A stretch of 64,000 bases of DNA from Streptomyces sp. Root1304 (GCF_001426405.1 NZ_LMEP01000012.1:499921-563920), one strand, 5' to 3'. Positions 7,348-15,918 are shown, counted from the first letter of the stretch. The notes: a model not told the origin generated them from the letters alone. Made by a program: numbers and translations.

Positions 7348-8289
7348 ATGAGCGCTCGCAACCAAGAAACCGAAGCCGTCCACCGGGCCGGCTTCGCCTG
7401 CTTCGTCGGCCGCCCCAACGCGGGCAAGTCCACCCTCACGAACGCTCTGGTCGGCCAGAAGGTGGCCATCACCTCGAACCGGCCGCAGACCACCCGGCAC
7501 ACGGTGCGCGGCATCGTGCACCGCCCCGAGGCGCAGCTGATCCTGGTCGACACCCCCGGGCTCCACAAGCCGCGCACCCTCCTGGGCGAGCGGCTCAACG
7601 ACGTGGTGCGCACCACCTGGGCCGAGGTCGACGTGATCGGCTTCTGCCTGCCGGCCGACCAGAAGCTCGGCCCCGGCGACAAGTTCATCGCCAAGGAACT
7701 GGCCGGGATCAAGAAGACCCCCAAGGTCGCGATCATCACCAAGACCGACCTGGTCGACTCCAAGACGCTCGCCGAGCAGCTGATCGCCGTCGACCAGCTC
7801 GGCAAGGAGCTGGGCTTCGAGTGGGCGCAGATCGTGCCCGTCTCGGCCGTCGGCAACAAGCAGGTCCAGCTCGTCGCCGACCTGCTGATCCCGCTGCTCC
7901 CGGAGTCCCCGCCGCTCTACCCGGAGGGCGACCTCACGGACGAGCCCGAGCAGGTGATGGTCGCGGAGCTGATCCGCGAGGCCGCGCTCGAAGGCGTCCG
8001 GGACGAGCTGCCGCACTCCATCGCCGTGGTCGTCGAGGAGATGATCCCGCGCGAGAACCGCCCGGCGGACCGGCCGCTGCTCGACATCCACGCCAACGTG
8101 TACATCGAGCGCCCCAGCCAGAAGGGCATCATCATCGGCCCGAAGGGCAGCCGCCTCAAGGAGGTCGGCATGAAGTCCCGCAAGCACATCGAGGCCCTGC
8201 TCGGCACCCCGGTCTTCCTCGACCTCCACGTGAAGGTCGCGAAGGACTGGCAGCGCGATCCGAAGCAGCTGCGGAAGCTGGGGTTCTAG
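7348..8289 (+). CDS. era: GTPase Era, 16S rRNA maturation / 30S assembly
   Basis: A 313-residue GTPase with G1 GRPNAGKST (residues 21-29), TTRHTVRG G2 region, G3 DTPG, and G4 TKTD, the actinobacterial variant of NKxD. A C-terminal KH domain contains GIIIGPKGSRLKEVG and ends in the typical KDWQRDPKQLRKLGF tail. Era binds the 3' end of 16S rRNA and helps 30S assembly at the membrane; in Streptomyces it has also been called bex. Here a three-gene secreted cassette separates it from the deaminase-like gene. Transcription converges on the emfourin gene, with a hairpin between. Confidence 0.95.
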   Translation: MSARNQETEAVHRAGFACFVGRPNAGKSTLTNALVGQKVAITSNRPQTTRHTVRGIVHRPEAQLILVDTPGLHKPRTLLGERLNDVVRTTWAEVDVIGFCLPADQKLGPGDKFIAKELAGIKKTPKVAIITKTDLVDSKTLAEQLIAVDQLGKELGFEWAQIVPVSAVGNKQVQLVADLLIPLLPESPPLYPEGDLTDEPEQVMVAELIREAALEGVRDELPHSIAVVVEEMIPRENRPADRPLLDIHANVYIERPSQKGIIIGPKGSRLKEVGMKSRKHIEALLGTPVFLDLHVKVAKDWQRDPKQLRKLGF

Positions 8290-8295
8290 GCGAAG

Positions 8296-8337
8296 AGGGG
8301 CCCCAGCAGCGGTGGAAGCCGGGGTTCTGGGGCCCCT
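8296..8337. terminator. Terminator hairpin between convergent era and emfourin genes
   Basis: GGGGCCCCAG (from 8297) pairs with CTGGGGCCCC (to 8336), with an extra A-T pair outside. It lies right after the era stop and just before the emfourin stop, so it can serve both strands. Confidence 0.65.
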
Positions 8338-8341
8338 GGTT

Positions 8342-8605
8342 CTACGCGCCTTCCTTGAGGACCCTCGTGATGAGGGTCCTCTGCGCGTCCGTGAGGCGCG
8401 GGTCGCAGCAGCGGACCGTGACGCCGTCGACGGTGATCTCGTAGGCGAAGCCGTCCGGCACGCCCCGGCCCCCGTCGCTGCCCCCGTCGAGGACAGCTCC
8501 GGCCAGGGCGTGCCAGCCGTCCGCGTCGGGCAGGCCGGCGGTGTCCACCTCCGCCGACCGCTCGATGCCCGCGAAACCGCCCGTGCGCCGCACTCGAATC
8601 CGCAT
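8342..8605 (-). CDS. Emfourin-like protealysin inhibitor
   Basis: An 87-residue protein with the emfourin pattern (MRIRVRRTGGFAGIERSAEVDT at the start, ITVDGVTVRCCDPRLT near 57-72). Emfourin is the small protein inhibitor of protealysin-like M4 metallopeptidases. The gene lies 20 bases downstream of, and in the same direction as, a protealysin-like protease gene, so the two form an enzyme/inhibitor operon. It has no signal peptide, as expected if it restrains the protease inside the producer. Two adjacent Cys (about residues 66-67) are unusual for a cytoplasmic inhibitor and might bind metal or be incidental. Confidence 0.85.
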   Translation of the reverse strand: MRIRVRRTGGFAGIERSAEVDTAGLPDADGWHALAGAVLDGGSDGGRGVPDGFAYEITVDGVTVRCCDPRLTDAQRTLITRVLKEGA

Positions 8606-8625
8606 GGGCCCTGTCTACCAGCCGG

Positions 8626-9678
8626 TCAGTCGGTGGGCACCCCCACCGCCGCCCAGGCCTTCAGGACGGCCTGGATCTCCTCCCCGTCGCCGTACCGCGC
8701 CTTCGCCGCCGCCACGGTGGCCGCCGCGAACTCGGAGAAGCGGGCCTCGGGGGTGAGCGTCCCGCCGGTCATCACGTCGTACCAGATCCGCCCCGCCCGC
8801 TCCCAGGCGTTGCCGCCCAGCTCGGTCGCGGCCAGGTAGAAGGCGTGGTTGGGGATGCCCGAGTTGATGTGGACCCCGCCGTTGTCGCGGCCGGTGCGGA
8901 CGTAGTCGTCCATGTGGCCGGGCTGCGGGTCCTTGCCGAGGACGTCGTCGTCGTACGCGGTGCCCGGGGCCTTCATGGAGCGCAGCGCCGTCCCCTCCAC
9001 GTTCGGGTGGAAGAGGCCCTCGCCGATGAGCCAGTCGGCCTGCTCGGCGGTCTGGCCCAGCGCGTACTGCTTCACGAGCGAGCCGAAGACGTCGGAGACG
9101 GACTCGTTGAGCGCGCCGGACTGGCTGAAGTACTCCAGGTTCGCCGAGTACTGGGTGAAGCCGTGGGCCAGCTCGTGGCCGATGACGTCCACGGGGAGGG
9201 TGAAGTCGAGGAAGATCTCGTCGTCGCCGTCACCGAACACCATCTGCTCGCCGTTCCAGAAGGCGTTGCCGTAGTTCTCGTCGTAGTGGACGGAGGCGAT
9301 CAGCGGCAGCCCGGAGCCGTCGATCGAGTCGTGCCCGAAGGCGTTCATGAAGAGGTCGAAGGTGGCACCGAGGCCCGCGTACGCCCGGTTGACGGTGGCG
9401 TCCCCGGTGGCCTCCTCACCCTCGCCGCGGACCTTGACGCCGGGCAGCACCGTGCCGCGCTCGCAGTCGTGGACGGTGCGGTGCGGCCGGCCGGTCTCGG
9501 CGGGGGCGAGCGTGGGCGCGGTGCCGGGCAGCGGCAGGACCCGGAAGGTACGGGCCGAGGCGTCCGCGACGAGGGTGCGGCGGGCGGTCGCCGCGACGGC
9601 CGGGTTCGAGGAGCGCGCGAGGTGCTCCAGGAGGTGCGGGGGGACGATCGAGCAGAAGACAGGCGTGTGGGGAGTCAT
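8626..9678 (-). CDS. Protealysin-like M4 family metallopeptidase
   Basis: A 350-residue thermolysin-family protease with a short protealysin-type propeptide: no signal peptide, and VFCSIVPPHLLEHLA near the N-terminus carries the PPxL motif of these precursors. Catalytic residues visible: HELAH (about 167-171, zinc ligands and catalytic Glu), the downstream NESVSD Glu ligand, and GGVHINSGIPNHAFY with the substrate-binding His. The ATG at 9678 matches the family start; an upstream in-frame ATG at 9753 would add 25 residues unlike the family. No dedicated export signal is visible, as in other protealysins, whose release route is unclear. The emfourin inhibitor follows in the operon. Confidence 0.92.
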   Translation of the reverse strand: MTPHTPVFCSIVPPHLLEHLARSSNPAVAATARRTLVADASARTFRVLPLPGTAPTLAPAETGRPHRTVHDCERGTVLPGVKVRGEGEEATGDATVNRAYAGLGATFDLFMNAFGHDSIDGSGLPLIASVHYDENYGNAFWNGEQMVFGDGDDEIFLDFTLPVDVIGHELAHGFTQYSANLEYFSQSGALNESVSDVFGSLVKQYALGQTAEQADWLIGEGLFHPNVEGTALRSMKAPGTAYDDDVLGKDPQPGHMDDYVRTGRDNGGVHINSGIPNHAFYLAATELGGNAWERAGRIWYDVMTGGTLTPEARFSEFAAATVAAAKARYGDGEEIQAVLKAWAAVGVPTD

Positions 9679-9820
9679 CCCCGCAATGTGGCACTGCGTG
9701 AGGCCGCTGTCACGGGATGAGACGAGGATTGGCGAAATGGAGTGATGCGTCACTGTTCGGCCTTGACGCGGGCGCCGTCCCGCATACTGATACAGGACGT
9801 CCGTCTCCGTCGTCCTGGGC

Positions 9821-9826
9821 TAGGCT
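9821..9826 (+). promoter_or_regulatory. Putative -10 box of the leuA leader transcript
   Basis: TAGGCT lies nine bases before the leader ATG at 9836, so the leader peptide may be translated from a near-leaderless mRNA. A TTGACG at 9763-9768 is too far to be its -35 but could belong to a second promoter further upstream. Confidence 0.45.
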
Positions 9827-9835
9827 GCCGCCATC

Positions 9836-9883
9836 ATGCGTTTCGGGCTGCTTCTCCTTAGCTGCCGCGGCGAGGGCCTGTAG
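9836..9883 (+). CDS. Leucine-rich leader peptide of leuA
   Basis: A 15-codon frame encodes MRFGLLLLSCRGEGL and stops with TAG. Four consecutive Leu codons (CTG CTT CTC CTT) followed by a final Leu make it a leucine sensor of the ribosome-attenuation type known for actinobacterial leuA leaders. The stop overlaps the first arm of a small GGCCT...AGGCC hairpin (GGCCTGTAGTCGTAGGCC, 9876-9893), so stalling at the Leu codons would change the folding of the 87 bases between the leader and leuA. The peptide itself is not expected to have another function. It is too short for usual gene finders. Confidence 0.75.
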   Translation: MRFGLLLLSCRGEGL

Positions 9884-9970
9884 TCGTAGGCCGACCCCCT
9901 CCCCGCGGGACCTGGTGTTGCGTTCGACAGTCGGCCGTCCTTCTTGCTGGACCCGAGGAGCCCAACGCAC

Positions 9971-11743
9971 ATGACCCAGTCCCCGTTCGTCAGCCGCCCC
10001 ACGCCGGTCACCAACGCGACGCAGCTGCAGAAGCCGTCCGGGATGCCGATCCACAAGTACGGCCGGTACGAGCAGGTGCGCATCCCCGACCGCACCTGGC
10101 CCGAGCAGCGCATCACCAAGGCGCCCCGCTGGCTGTCCACCGACCTGCGCGACGGCAATCAGGCCCTGATCGACCCGATGTCCCCGGCGCGCAAGCGCGA
10201 GATGTTCGACCTGCTGGTCCGTCTGGGCTACAAGGAGATCGAGGTCGGCTTCCCGTCCTCCGGCGAGACCGACTTCGCGTTCGTGCGCTCGATCATCGAG
10301 GACGGCGCGATCCCGGACGACGTCACCATCTCCGTACTGACCCAGGCCCGCGAGGACCTGATCGAGCGGACCGTGGAGTCCCTGGTCGGCGCAAGGCGCG
10401 CCACCGTCCACCTGTACAACGCGACCGCGCCCACCTTCCGCCGGGTCGTCTTCCGCGGCTCGAAGGAGCAGATCAAGCAGATCGCCGTGGACGGCACCCG
10501 CCTGGTCATGGAGTACGCCGAGAAGCTGCTCGACGAGCGGACGACCTTCGGCTACCAGTACAGCCCCGAGATCTTCACCGACACCGAGCTGGACTTCGCC
10601 CTGGAGGTCTGCGAGGCGGTCTGTGACGTCTGGCAGCCCGGCCCGGGCCGCGAGATCATCCTGAACCTGCCCGCCACCGTGGAGCGTTCGACGCCGTCCA
10701 CGCACGCGGACCGCTTCGAGTGGATGTCCCGGAACCTGACCCGCCGCGAGCACGTCTGCCTGTCGGTCCACCCGCACAACGACCGCGGCACGGCGGTGGC
10801 GGCGGCCGAGCTGGCGATCATGGCGGGCGCCGACCGCATCGAGGGCTGCCTGTTCGGCCAGGGCGAGCGCACCGGCAACGTCGACCTGGTGACCCTGGGC
10901 ATGAACCTGTTCAGCCAGGGCGTCGACCCGCAGATCGACTTCTCGCAGATCGACGAGATCCGCCGGACCAGCGAGTACTGCAACCAGATGGAGGTCCACC
11001 CGCGCCACCCCTACGCGGGCGACCTGGTCTACACCGCCTTCTCCGGCTCCCACCAGGACGCCATCAAGAAGGGCTTCGACGCCATGGAGGCCGACGCGGC
11101 CGCCGCGGGCAAGACCGTCGACGACATCGAGTGGGCGGTGCCGTACCTGCCGATCGACCCGAAGGACGTCGGCCGCTCCTACGAGGCCGTCATCCGGGTC
11201 AACTCGCAGTCCGGCAAGGGCGGCATCGCGTACGTCCTGAAGAACGACCACAAGCTGGACCTGCCGCGCCGGATGCAGATCGAGTTCTCGAAGATCATCC
11301 AGCAGAAGACGGACACCGAGGGCGGCGAGGTCACGCCGGCCGCGATCTGGGCCGTCTTCCAGGACGAGTACCTGCCGAACCCGGAGGACGCGGCGGCTCG
11401 CTGGGGCCGGATCCAGCTGCGCTCCGGTCAGACCACCTCCGACACCGACGGCACGGACACGCTGACGGTCGAGGCGGTCGTGGACGGCGCCGACACCGTC
11501 CTGACGGGCTCCGGCAACGGCCCGATCTCCGCCTTCTTCGCCGCGCTGCAGGGCATCGGCGTGGACGCCCGGCTGCTGGACTACCAGGAGCACACGATGA
11601 GCGAGGGCGCCTCCGCGCAGGCCGCCTCGTACATCGAGTGCGCCATCGACGGCCAGGTCCTGTGGGGCATCGGCATCGACGCCAACACGACCCGCGCCTC
11701 CCTGAAGGCGGTCATCTCGGCGGTCAACCGCTCGGCCCGCTGA
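9971..11743 (+). CDS. leuA: 2-isopropylmalate synthase
   Basis: A 590-residue enzyme of the actinobacterial LeuA type. It condenses acetyl-CoA with 2-oxoisovalerate, the first committed step of leucine synthesis. Visible: STDLRDGNQALIDPM (metal-binding Asp region), EIEVGFPSSGETDF, the catalytic-barrel HPHNDRGTAVAAAE with its metal-ligand His residues, GERTGNVDLVTL, and a C-terminal regulatory domain (about 430-590) that binds leucine for feedback control. The start ATG at 9971 follows CGAGGAG. It is regulated by the leucine-rich leader peptide upstream and ended by a strong hairpin at 11757. Confidence 0.96.
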   Translation: MTQSPFVSRPTPVTNATQLQKPSGMPIHKYGRYEQVRIPDRTWPEQRITKAPRWLSTDLRDGNQALIDPMSPARKREMFDLLVRLGYKEIEVGFPSSGETDFAFVRSIIEDGAIPDDVTISVLTQAREDLIERTVESLVGARRATVHLYNATAPTFRRVVFRGSKEQIKQIAVDGTRLVMEYAEKLLDERTTFGYQYSPEIFTDTELDFALEVCEAVCDVWQPGPGREIILNLPATVERSTPSTHADRFEWMSRNLTRREHVCLSVHPHNDRGTAVAAAELAIMAGADRIEGCLFGQGERTGNVDLVTLGMNLFSQGVDPQIDFSQIDEIRRTSEYCNQMEVHPRHPYAGDLVYTAFSGSHQDAIKKGFDAMEADAAAAGKTVDDIEWAVPYLPIDPKDVGRSYEAVIRVNSQSGKGGIAYVLKNDHKLDLPRRMQIEFSKIIQQKTDTEGGEVTPAAIWAVFQDEYLPNPEDAAARWGRIQLRSGQTTSDTDGTDTLTVEAVVDGADTVLTGSGNGPISAFFAALQGIGVDARLLDYQEHTMSEGASAQAASYIECAIDGQVLWGIGIDANTTRASLKAVISAVNRSAR

Positions 11744-11756
11744 CCCGCTCGGACGT

Positions 11757-11796
11757 GACACCGCCCCGCCCCCTTCTGAAGGGGCGGGGCGGTGTC
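11757..11796 (+). terminator. Terminator of leuA
   Basis: GACACCGCCCCGCCCC pairs with GGGGCGGGGCGGTGTC around a short TTCTGAA-type loop, 13 bases after the leuA stop. Confidence 0.85.
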
Positions 11797-11889
11797 GTAT
11801 CCGAGCCGCCGTGTGAGCTGCGTCACGGTTTCAGGTTCGCTTAAGGAAGGTCATCCGGCTATGCCGGAATCAATGGGATATCGGATGAG

Positions 11890-11904
11890 TTGACGGCACA
11901 TCAG
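11890..11904. promoter_or_regulatory. Candidate YTGAYG-N3-CATCAG operator before the choice-of-anchor A gene
   Basis: TTGACG-GCA-CATCAG lies 81 bases before the surface-protein start; the right half-site is identical to that of the perfect palindromes at 4835 and 49528, the left differs at two positions. Confidence 0.45.
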
Positions 11905-11984
11905 GGAATGGCGGATGGTCGACGCGTCCCTTCGGACACTCCCCCCACGCGCCCCCTTCGTACCTCCCTGACCTGGAGTTCCGT

Positions 11985-13328
11985 ATGCGTACGACCGCTG
12001 CCGTGGCCACCGTTCTCGCGGTGACCGGCGCCGCCCTCGCCTGGGCCCCCGCCGCTTCCGCCGCCGGCTCCGCCGCCACCACCGAGTGCGTGGCGCAACC
12101 GCTGGGCACGGCCGGTCTGTACGCCGAGTTCGTCGAGAAGGACTCCACCCGCCACTCGGACTCCGAGGGCGCGGTCGCGGTCGGCGGCGACGCGTACTTC
12201 GGCGACCCGAAGCGGCCCTCCGGCTTCTCCATCGGCCACAAGCTCACCGGCGCCGACCTCGCGAAGCTCCCCGGCGGCCACAGCCTCGTCGTCGGCGGCA
12301 CGCTCTACGCGAACCAGGTCGTCCTGGACAACGGCACCGGCATCGCCGGCAAGGTCGTCGACCGCTCCACCCCGGGCCAGGGCTTCGGCGTCGACGGCGA
12401 CAAGGTCGCGGAGGGCGCCTCCCCGGTCGACTTCGGCAAGGAGTTCACGAAGCTGCGGGCGCTGTCCACCGGCTGGGCCGCGACCGAGCCCAACGGCACG
12501 GTCGCCACCTCCGGCGACGGCGTCTTCCTCACGGGCACCGACCCGAAGCTCAACGTCTTCGCCGTGAACGCCGCCGACCTGGAGAAGTTCCGCGCGATCA
12601 CCCTGGACGTACCGGTCGGCTCCTCGACCCTGGTGAACGTGCTCGGCGCCTCGTACGACATGAGCACCTCGGCCACCTACGGCGTCTACTACAACAACCT
12701 CGACGGCGGCGCCCCGGTCGTCGACGACTACGCCGTGCCGCGCGACGAGTACCGCCAGATCCGCTCCAAGCTGCTGTGGAACTTCCCGCAGGCCGAGAGC
12801 GTGAAGAAGAACTACACCTCGTGGCCCGGCACGATCTTCGCGCCGAACGCCAAGGTCGAGATGGGCGGGAAGAACGTCGGCCCCGGCCACGTCAACGGCT
12901 CCGTCGTCGCCGAGGAACTCGCCACCGTCCCCGGCGCCGAGACCCACCAGATGAACTTCACCGGCTGCCTGCCGGGGGAGAAGACGCCGGGCCCGGTCGT
13001 CACCCCGGAGACCCCGAAGCCGACCGACACCCCCGTCCCCACCCCGCCGGCCACCCCCGAGCCCACCCCCAGCGAGGGCGGCTCCGTCCCCCCGTCCACG
13101 CCGTCGACGCCGGGCGGCTCCGCCTCCCCGTCCACCCCGGCCGGCCCGGGCGAGGCCACCACCGCCCCGGCGACGACGCCGACCCCGGCGCCGTCCGCCA
13201 CCCCGGAGGGTGATCTCGCGACGACCGGTTCGGCCATCGGACCGGGTGCGATCGGCGCCGCAGCGGCCGCCGTCCTCGTCGGCGGAGGCTTCCTGGCCTT
13301 CGCAAAGCGCCGTCGCCGCGCTTCCTGA
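11985..13328 (+). CDS. Choice-of-anchor A family surface protein with LAxTG-type sorting signal
   Basis: A 447-residue exported protein: signal peptide (TTAAVATVLAVTGAALAW, cleavage near ASAAG, residue 26), a choice-of-anchor A domain (about 40-325; collagen-binding-like beta fold with DSEGAVAVGGDAYFG and WPGTIFAPNAKVEMGGKNV), a long Pro/Thr/Ser linker (about 330-410), then DLATTGS, a hydrophobic helix and KRRRRAS. The C-terminus fits an LAxTG-type cell-wall sorting signal, the form used by class E sortases of streptomycetes. It is therefore probably covalently attached to peptidoglycan. No class E sortase gene is in this window; the only sortase here (48190) is class F. Confidence 0.88.
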   Translation: MRTTAAVATVLAVTGAALAWAPAASAAGSAATTECVAQPLGTAGLYAEFVEKDSTRHSDSEGAVAVGGDAYFGDPKRPSGFSIGHKLTGADLAKLPGGHSLVVGGTLYANQVVLDNGTGIAGKVVDRSTPGQGFGVDGDKVAEGASPVDFGKEFTKLRALSTGWAATEPNGTVATSGDGVFLTGTDPKLNVFAVNAADLEKFRAITLDVPVGSSTLVNVLGASYDMSTSATYGVYYNNLDGGAPVVDDYAVPRDEYRQIRSKLLWNFPQAESVKKNYTSWPGTIFAPNAKVEMGGKNVGPGHVNGSVVAEELATVPGAETHQMNFTGCLPGEKTPGPVVTPETPKPTDTPVPTPPATPEPTPSEGGSVPPSTPSTPGGSASPSTPAGPGEATTAPATTPTPAPSATPEGDLATTGSAIGPGAIGAAAAAVLVGGGFLAFAKRRRRAS

Positions 13329-13386
13329 CCGGATCCGGAAGCATGACGTGTCTCGGCCAACTCCTGAGTGAACTCCTGACGGGGTG

Positions 13387-13410
13387 CTGACGCCACATCA
13401 AGGATGTGGC
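13387..13410. promoter_or_regulatory. Overlapping inverted repeats upstream of the TerB-like gene
   Basis: A perfect 8-3-8 palindrome GCCACATC-AAG-GATGTGGC (13392-13410) overlaps CTGACG-CCA-CATCAA (13387-13401), which resembles the CTGATG-N3-CATCAG sites elsewhere. It ends about 50 bases before the TerB-like start. Confidence 0.5.
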
Positions 13411-13460
13411 TAACATCACGCCAACGCCGGCAGTGCAGCCGGGCCGTTGAGGAGGTGCGT

Positions 13461-14153
13461 GTGCGGTCTGCCCGGAATTCACGTGGTGGGAAAGTGGGCG
13501 TCTGCGGAATCCGCACCTCCTGGAACACCGTCGGAGACGGCGAGTTCTTCTGCGAGGAGTGCGGGGGCGACCGCAACTACCGGCGGCGCACCGGCCGCCG
13601 CAGGTTCGCCGTCCTCGGGGTCCCCGTCCTGCCCCGGGGCTGTACGGGCCCCGTCGTCGAATGCGCGGCCTGTCACACGCACTTCGGCACCGAGGTCCTC
13701 GACCACCCGACGACGAGCCGCTTCTCCGCGATGCTGCGGGACGCGGTGCACACCGTCGCCCTGGCCGTCCTCGCGGCCGGCGGCACCGACTCCCGCGAGG
13801 TCCTGGACCGGGCCGTCCACGCGGTCCGGTCCGCCGGCTTCGCCGAGTGCACGGCCGTCCAGCTCGTCGACCTCGTCGAGGCCCTGGAAGCCGACACCGG
13901 GCGGTTCATGCCCGAGGTGAACCCCGAGGGCGCGCTCCTCGCGATCGAGCTGCACGAGGCCCTGGAGCCGCTCACCCCGCACCTGGCGTCCTCGGGGCGG
14001 GAGTCGATCCTGCTCCAGGCCGCCCGGATCGCCCTCGCGGACGGCGCCTACAGCCCGTCCGAGCGGGAGGTCCTCGGCACCGTCGGGAACGCGCTCGCGC
14101 TCACCCCCGACGACGTGACCCGGCTGCTCGCCTCGGCCAGGACGGTCTCGTAG
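13461..14153 (+). CDS. TerB-like domain protein with N-terminal zinc ribbon
   Basis: About 230 residues. The N-terminal part has a split zinc ribbon: CEECGGDRNYRRRTGRRRF and, about 30 residues later, VECAACHTHFG. The C-terminal part (about 80-230) is an all-helical TerB/tellurite-resistance-like domain (MLRDAVHTVALAVLAAGG, ILLQAARIALADGAYSPSEREVL). Such zinc-ribbon/TerB proteins are common in streptomycetes; the exact role is unknown, with metal or stress sensing suggested for TerB domains. GTG at 13461 is chosen because GAGGAG lies 6 bases upstream; GTG at 13455 or 13494 are alternatives. The promoter region carries a perfect 8-3-8 palindrome. Confidence 0.8.
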   Translation: MRSARNSRGGKVGVCGIRTSWNTVGDGEFFCEECGGDRNYRRRTGRRRFAVLGVPVLPRGCTGPVVECAACHTHFGTEVLDHPTTSRFSAMLRDAVHTVALAVLAAGGTDSREVLDRAVHAVRSAGFAECTAVQLVDLVEALEADTGRFMPEVNPEGALLAIELHEALEPLTPHLASSGRESILLQAARIALADGAYSPSEREVLGTVGNALALTPDDVTRLLASARTVS

Positions 14154-14187
14154 GCGTCCTGGAGGTCCCAGGGGCCTGCCCGGCCCT

Positions 14188-15849
14188 TCAGCGCCGTACC
14201 GCTCCCGCGGCGGCGAGCATCGTCGCGCGCCGGGCGTCCGGTACGGCTCCGAGCCGTTCGAACAGGGCCCGCGCGGTGCCCAATTCCCGGCGTGCCTCCG
14301 CCTCGTCGCCCCTCTCCCTGTGGGCGACCGCGAGGAGCGTCCGCACCCGCGCGGCCTCGTACGGCACGCGCAGCTCCCGCCAGCCGGCGAGGGCCCGCCG
14401 CAGCACGTCCCGGGCCTCCCCGGCCGGTGCGACGGAGCCGAGCGCCGTGTCGGCGAGGGCCCGCGGCAGCTGTACGTCCCCGGCGAGGGCGTCCAGCGCG
14501 GCCGCCGCCTCCGCCGCCCCGGCCGGGTCGCCGACGGCGAGCGCGATCTCGGTACGGGCGGCGAGGAGCCGGGCCCGGCCCAGGAGGTCACGGCCGCCCG
14601 TTCCGTGGTGGGCCAGGGCGAGTTCGACGCCCGCGACGGCCGCGTCGGTCCGGCCCTGCGCGAGGCGCAGCAGGGCGAGGCCGGGCTGCGGGACGCGGCC
14701 CAGACCGTGGGCGTGCCCGTACGAGACGGCGGCGGCGTCCGTACGGCCCTGGCGCCGCTGGACCTCACCGGCGGTGTAGCACGCGGCCGCGGCCGCCTCC
14801 AGGCGGTCCACCGGCACCTCACGGCAGGCCTGCCGGGCCTCGGCCTCGGCGAGCGCCCAGGCGCCGAGGAGATCGAGCACCTCGGCGCGACGGGCCCGGC
14901 AGACGCCCCGGAACGGATTCTCACCGGCGGGCACGGCCATGGGCGGCACGGGCGCGTCGGCGGGGAGACCGCCGGTGGCGCGGTCGTCGGCGGGGAGGCC
15001 GTCCGCCGTGGGGCCGGGGTCCATGAGGCCCGGGGCCATCAGGCCCGGGGCCGGCGCGGCCCGCTCCGGCGCGGGCTCCGCGCCGCGCGGTTCCTCCGCC
15101 GTCCGTCGTCCCGACCACGGCGGCGCGCACCACTCCATCGCCGCGTTCGTCCACTCCACCGCCCGGTCGAGCGCGGCCGTCTCCATGCACCGGGTCAGGG
15201 CGAGCTCGTACAGGCGGCCCGTGAACATGCCGCTCAGTTCTCCTGCCGCCACCCTCCGCATCGCCTCGTCGAGCAGGGCGAGCGCCTCGGTCCTGCGGCC
15301 GGCCGTGAGCAGCGCGCCGGACTCGGCCTGGAGGCTCAGGGCGAGCAGATCGGGGCTGCCGGAGCGGAGGGCCTGCTCCGTCATGCGGCGGGCCGCGGCG
15401 AGCGCCGCCCCGGGGTCGCCCCGGGCCTCGGCCTCCTCGGCCGCCGTCCAGGCGAGGAAGCACTGCTCGGGGCAGTCCGGCAGGTCCTCCAGGTGGTGCC
15501 GCGCCCGGTGCAGCCAGCCGGCGGCCGCCGCGGGCCGCCCGAGGCCCCGGTACTCCTCGGCCAGCCGCCAGGAGGCGAGCCCGGCGCCCCGGTGGTCGTC
15601 GGCGGCGACATGGGCGGCGTGCGACCGGAGCCGGGCGGTGACGGACTCCTCGACGTGTCCGGTCCACCAGGCGGCGTCGGCGAGGACGGTGAGGTCGCCG
15701 GCGGTCAGGCCGCGCGAGGGGTGGCGGTCGTGGGCGTGGAGCAGTGCGTACGCCTCGGCCCAGGCCTCACGGGCGGCGGCGTCCCGCGCGCGGACGACCG
15801 CGTCGACCGTGCCCGCCGTGCGCGGGCCGTGGACGGTGGGTGCGGACAT
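14188..15849 (-). CDS. Tetratricopeptide-repeat protein
   Basis: A 553-residue Ala/Arg-rich helical protein that reads as a run of TPR-like helix pairs (ESVTARLRSHAAHVAADDHRG, LAEEYRGLGRPAAAAGWLHRA, GEVQRRQGRTDAAAVSYGHA, RTLLAVAHRERGDEAEARREL). A low-complexity Pro/Ala/Glu segment (about 250-310) divides it in two. It resembles the TPR half of large LuxR-type (LAL) or SARP regulators, but no helix-turn-helix or ATPase motif is present, so it may be a stand-alone scaffold. There is no signal peptide. It is downstream of fprA in the same direction but separated by a hairpin. Function not known. Confidence 0.75.
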   Translation of the reverse strand: MSAPTVHGPRTAGTVDAVVRARDAAAREAWAEAYALLHAHDRHPSRGLTAGDLTVLADAAWWTGHVEESVTARLRSHAAHVAADDHRGAGLASWRLAEEYRGLGRPAAAAGWLHRARHHLEDLPDCPEQCFLAWTAAEEAEARGDPGAALAAARRMTEQALRSGSPDLLALSLQAESGALLTAGRRTEALALLDEAMRRVAAGELSGMFTGRLYELALTRCMETAALDRAVEWTNAAMEWCAPPWSGRRTAEEPRGAEPAPERAAPAPGLMAPGLMDPGPTADGLPADDRATGGLPADAPVPPMAVPAGENPFRGVCRARRAEVLDLLGAWALAEAEARQACREVPVDRLEAAAAACYTAGEVQRRQGRTDAAAVSYGHAHGLGRVPQPGLALLRLAQGRTDAAVAGVELALAHHGTGGRDLLGRARLLAARTEIALAVGDPAGAAEAAAALDALAGDVQLPRALADTALGSVAPAGEARDVLRRALAGWRELRVPYEAARVRTLLAVAHRERGDEAEARRELGTARALFERLGAVPDARRATMLAAAGAVRR

Positions 15850-15853
15850 GGCT

Positions 15854-15901
15854 CACGCCCCTTCCCGGCTCCATTTCAGGGTAGGGCCGGGAAGGGGCGT
15901 G
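15854..15901 (-). terminator. Inverted repeat between fprA and the TPR gene
   Basis: A perfect 15-bp stem (15854-15868 with 15887-15901, CACGCCCCTTCCCGG and its complement) with an 18-base loop lies just past the fprA stop and immediately before the TPR start codon. It probably terminates fprA transcripts. Confidence 0.7.
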
Positions 15902-15918
15902 GGCTCGTCGCGCGGGGA

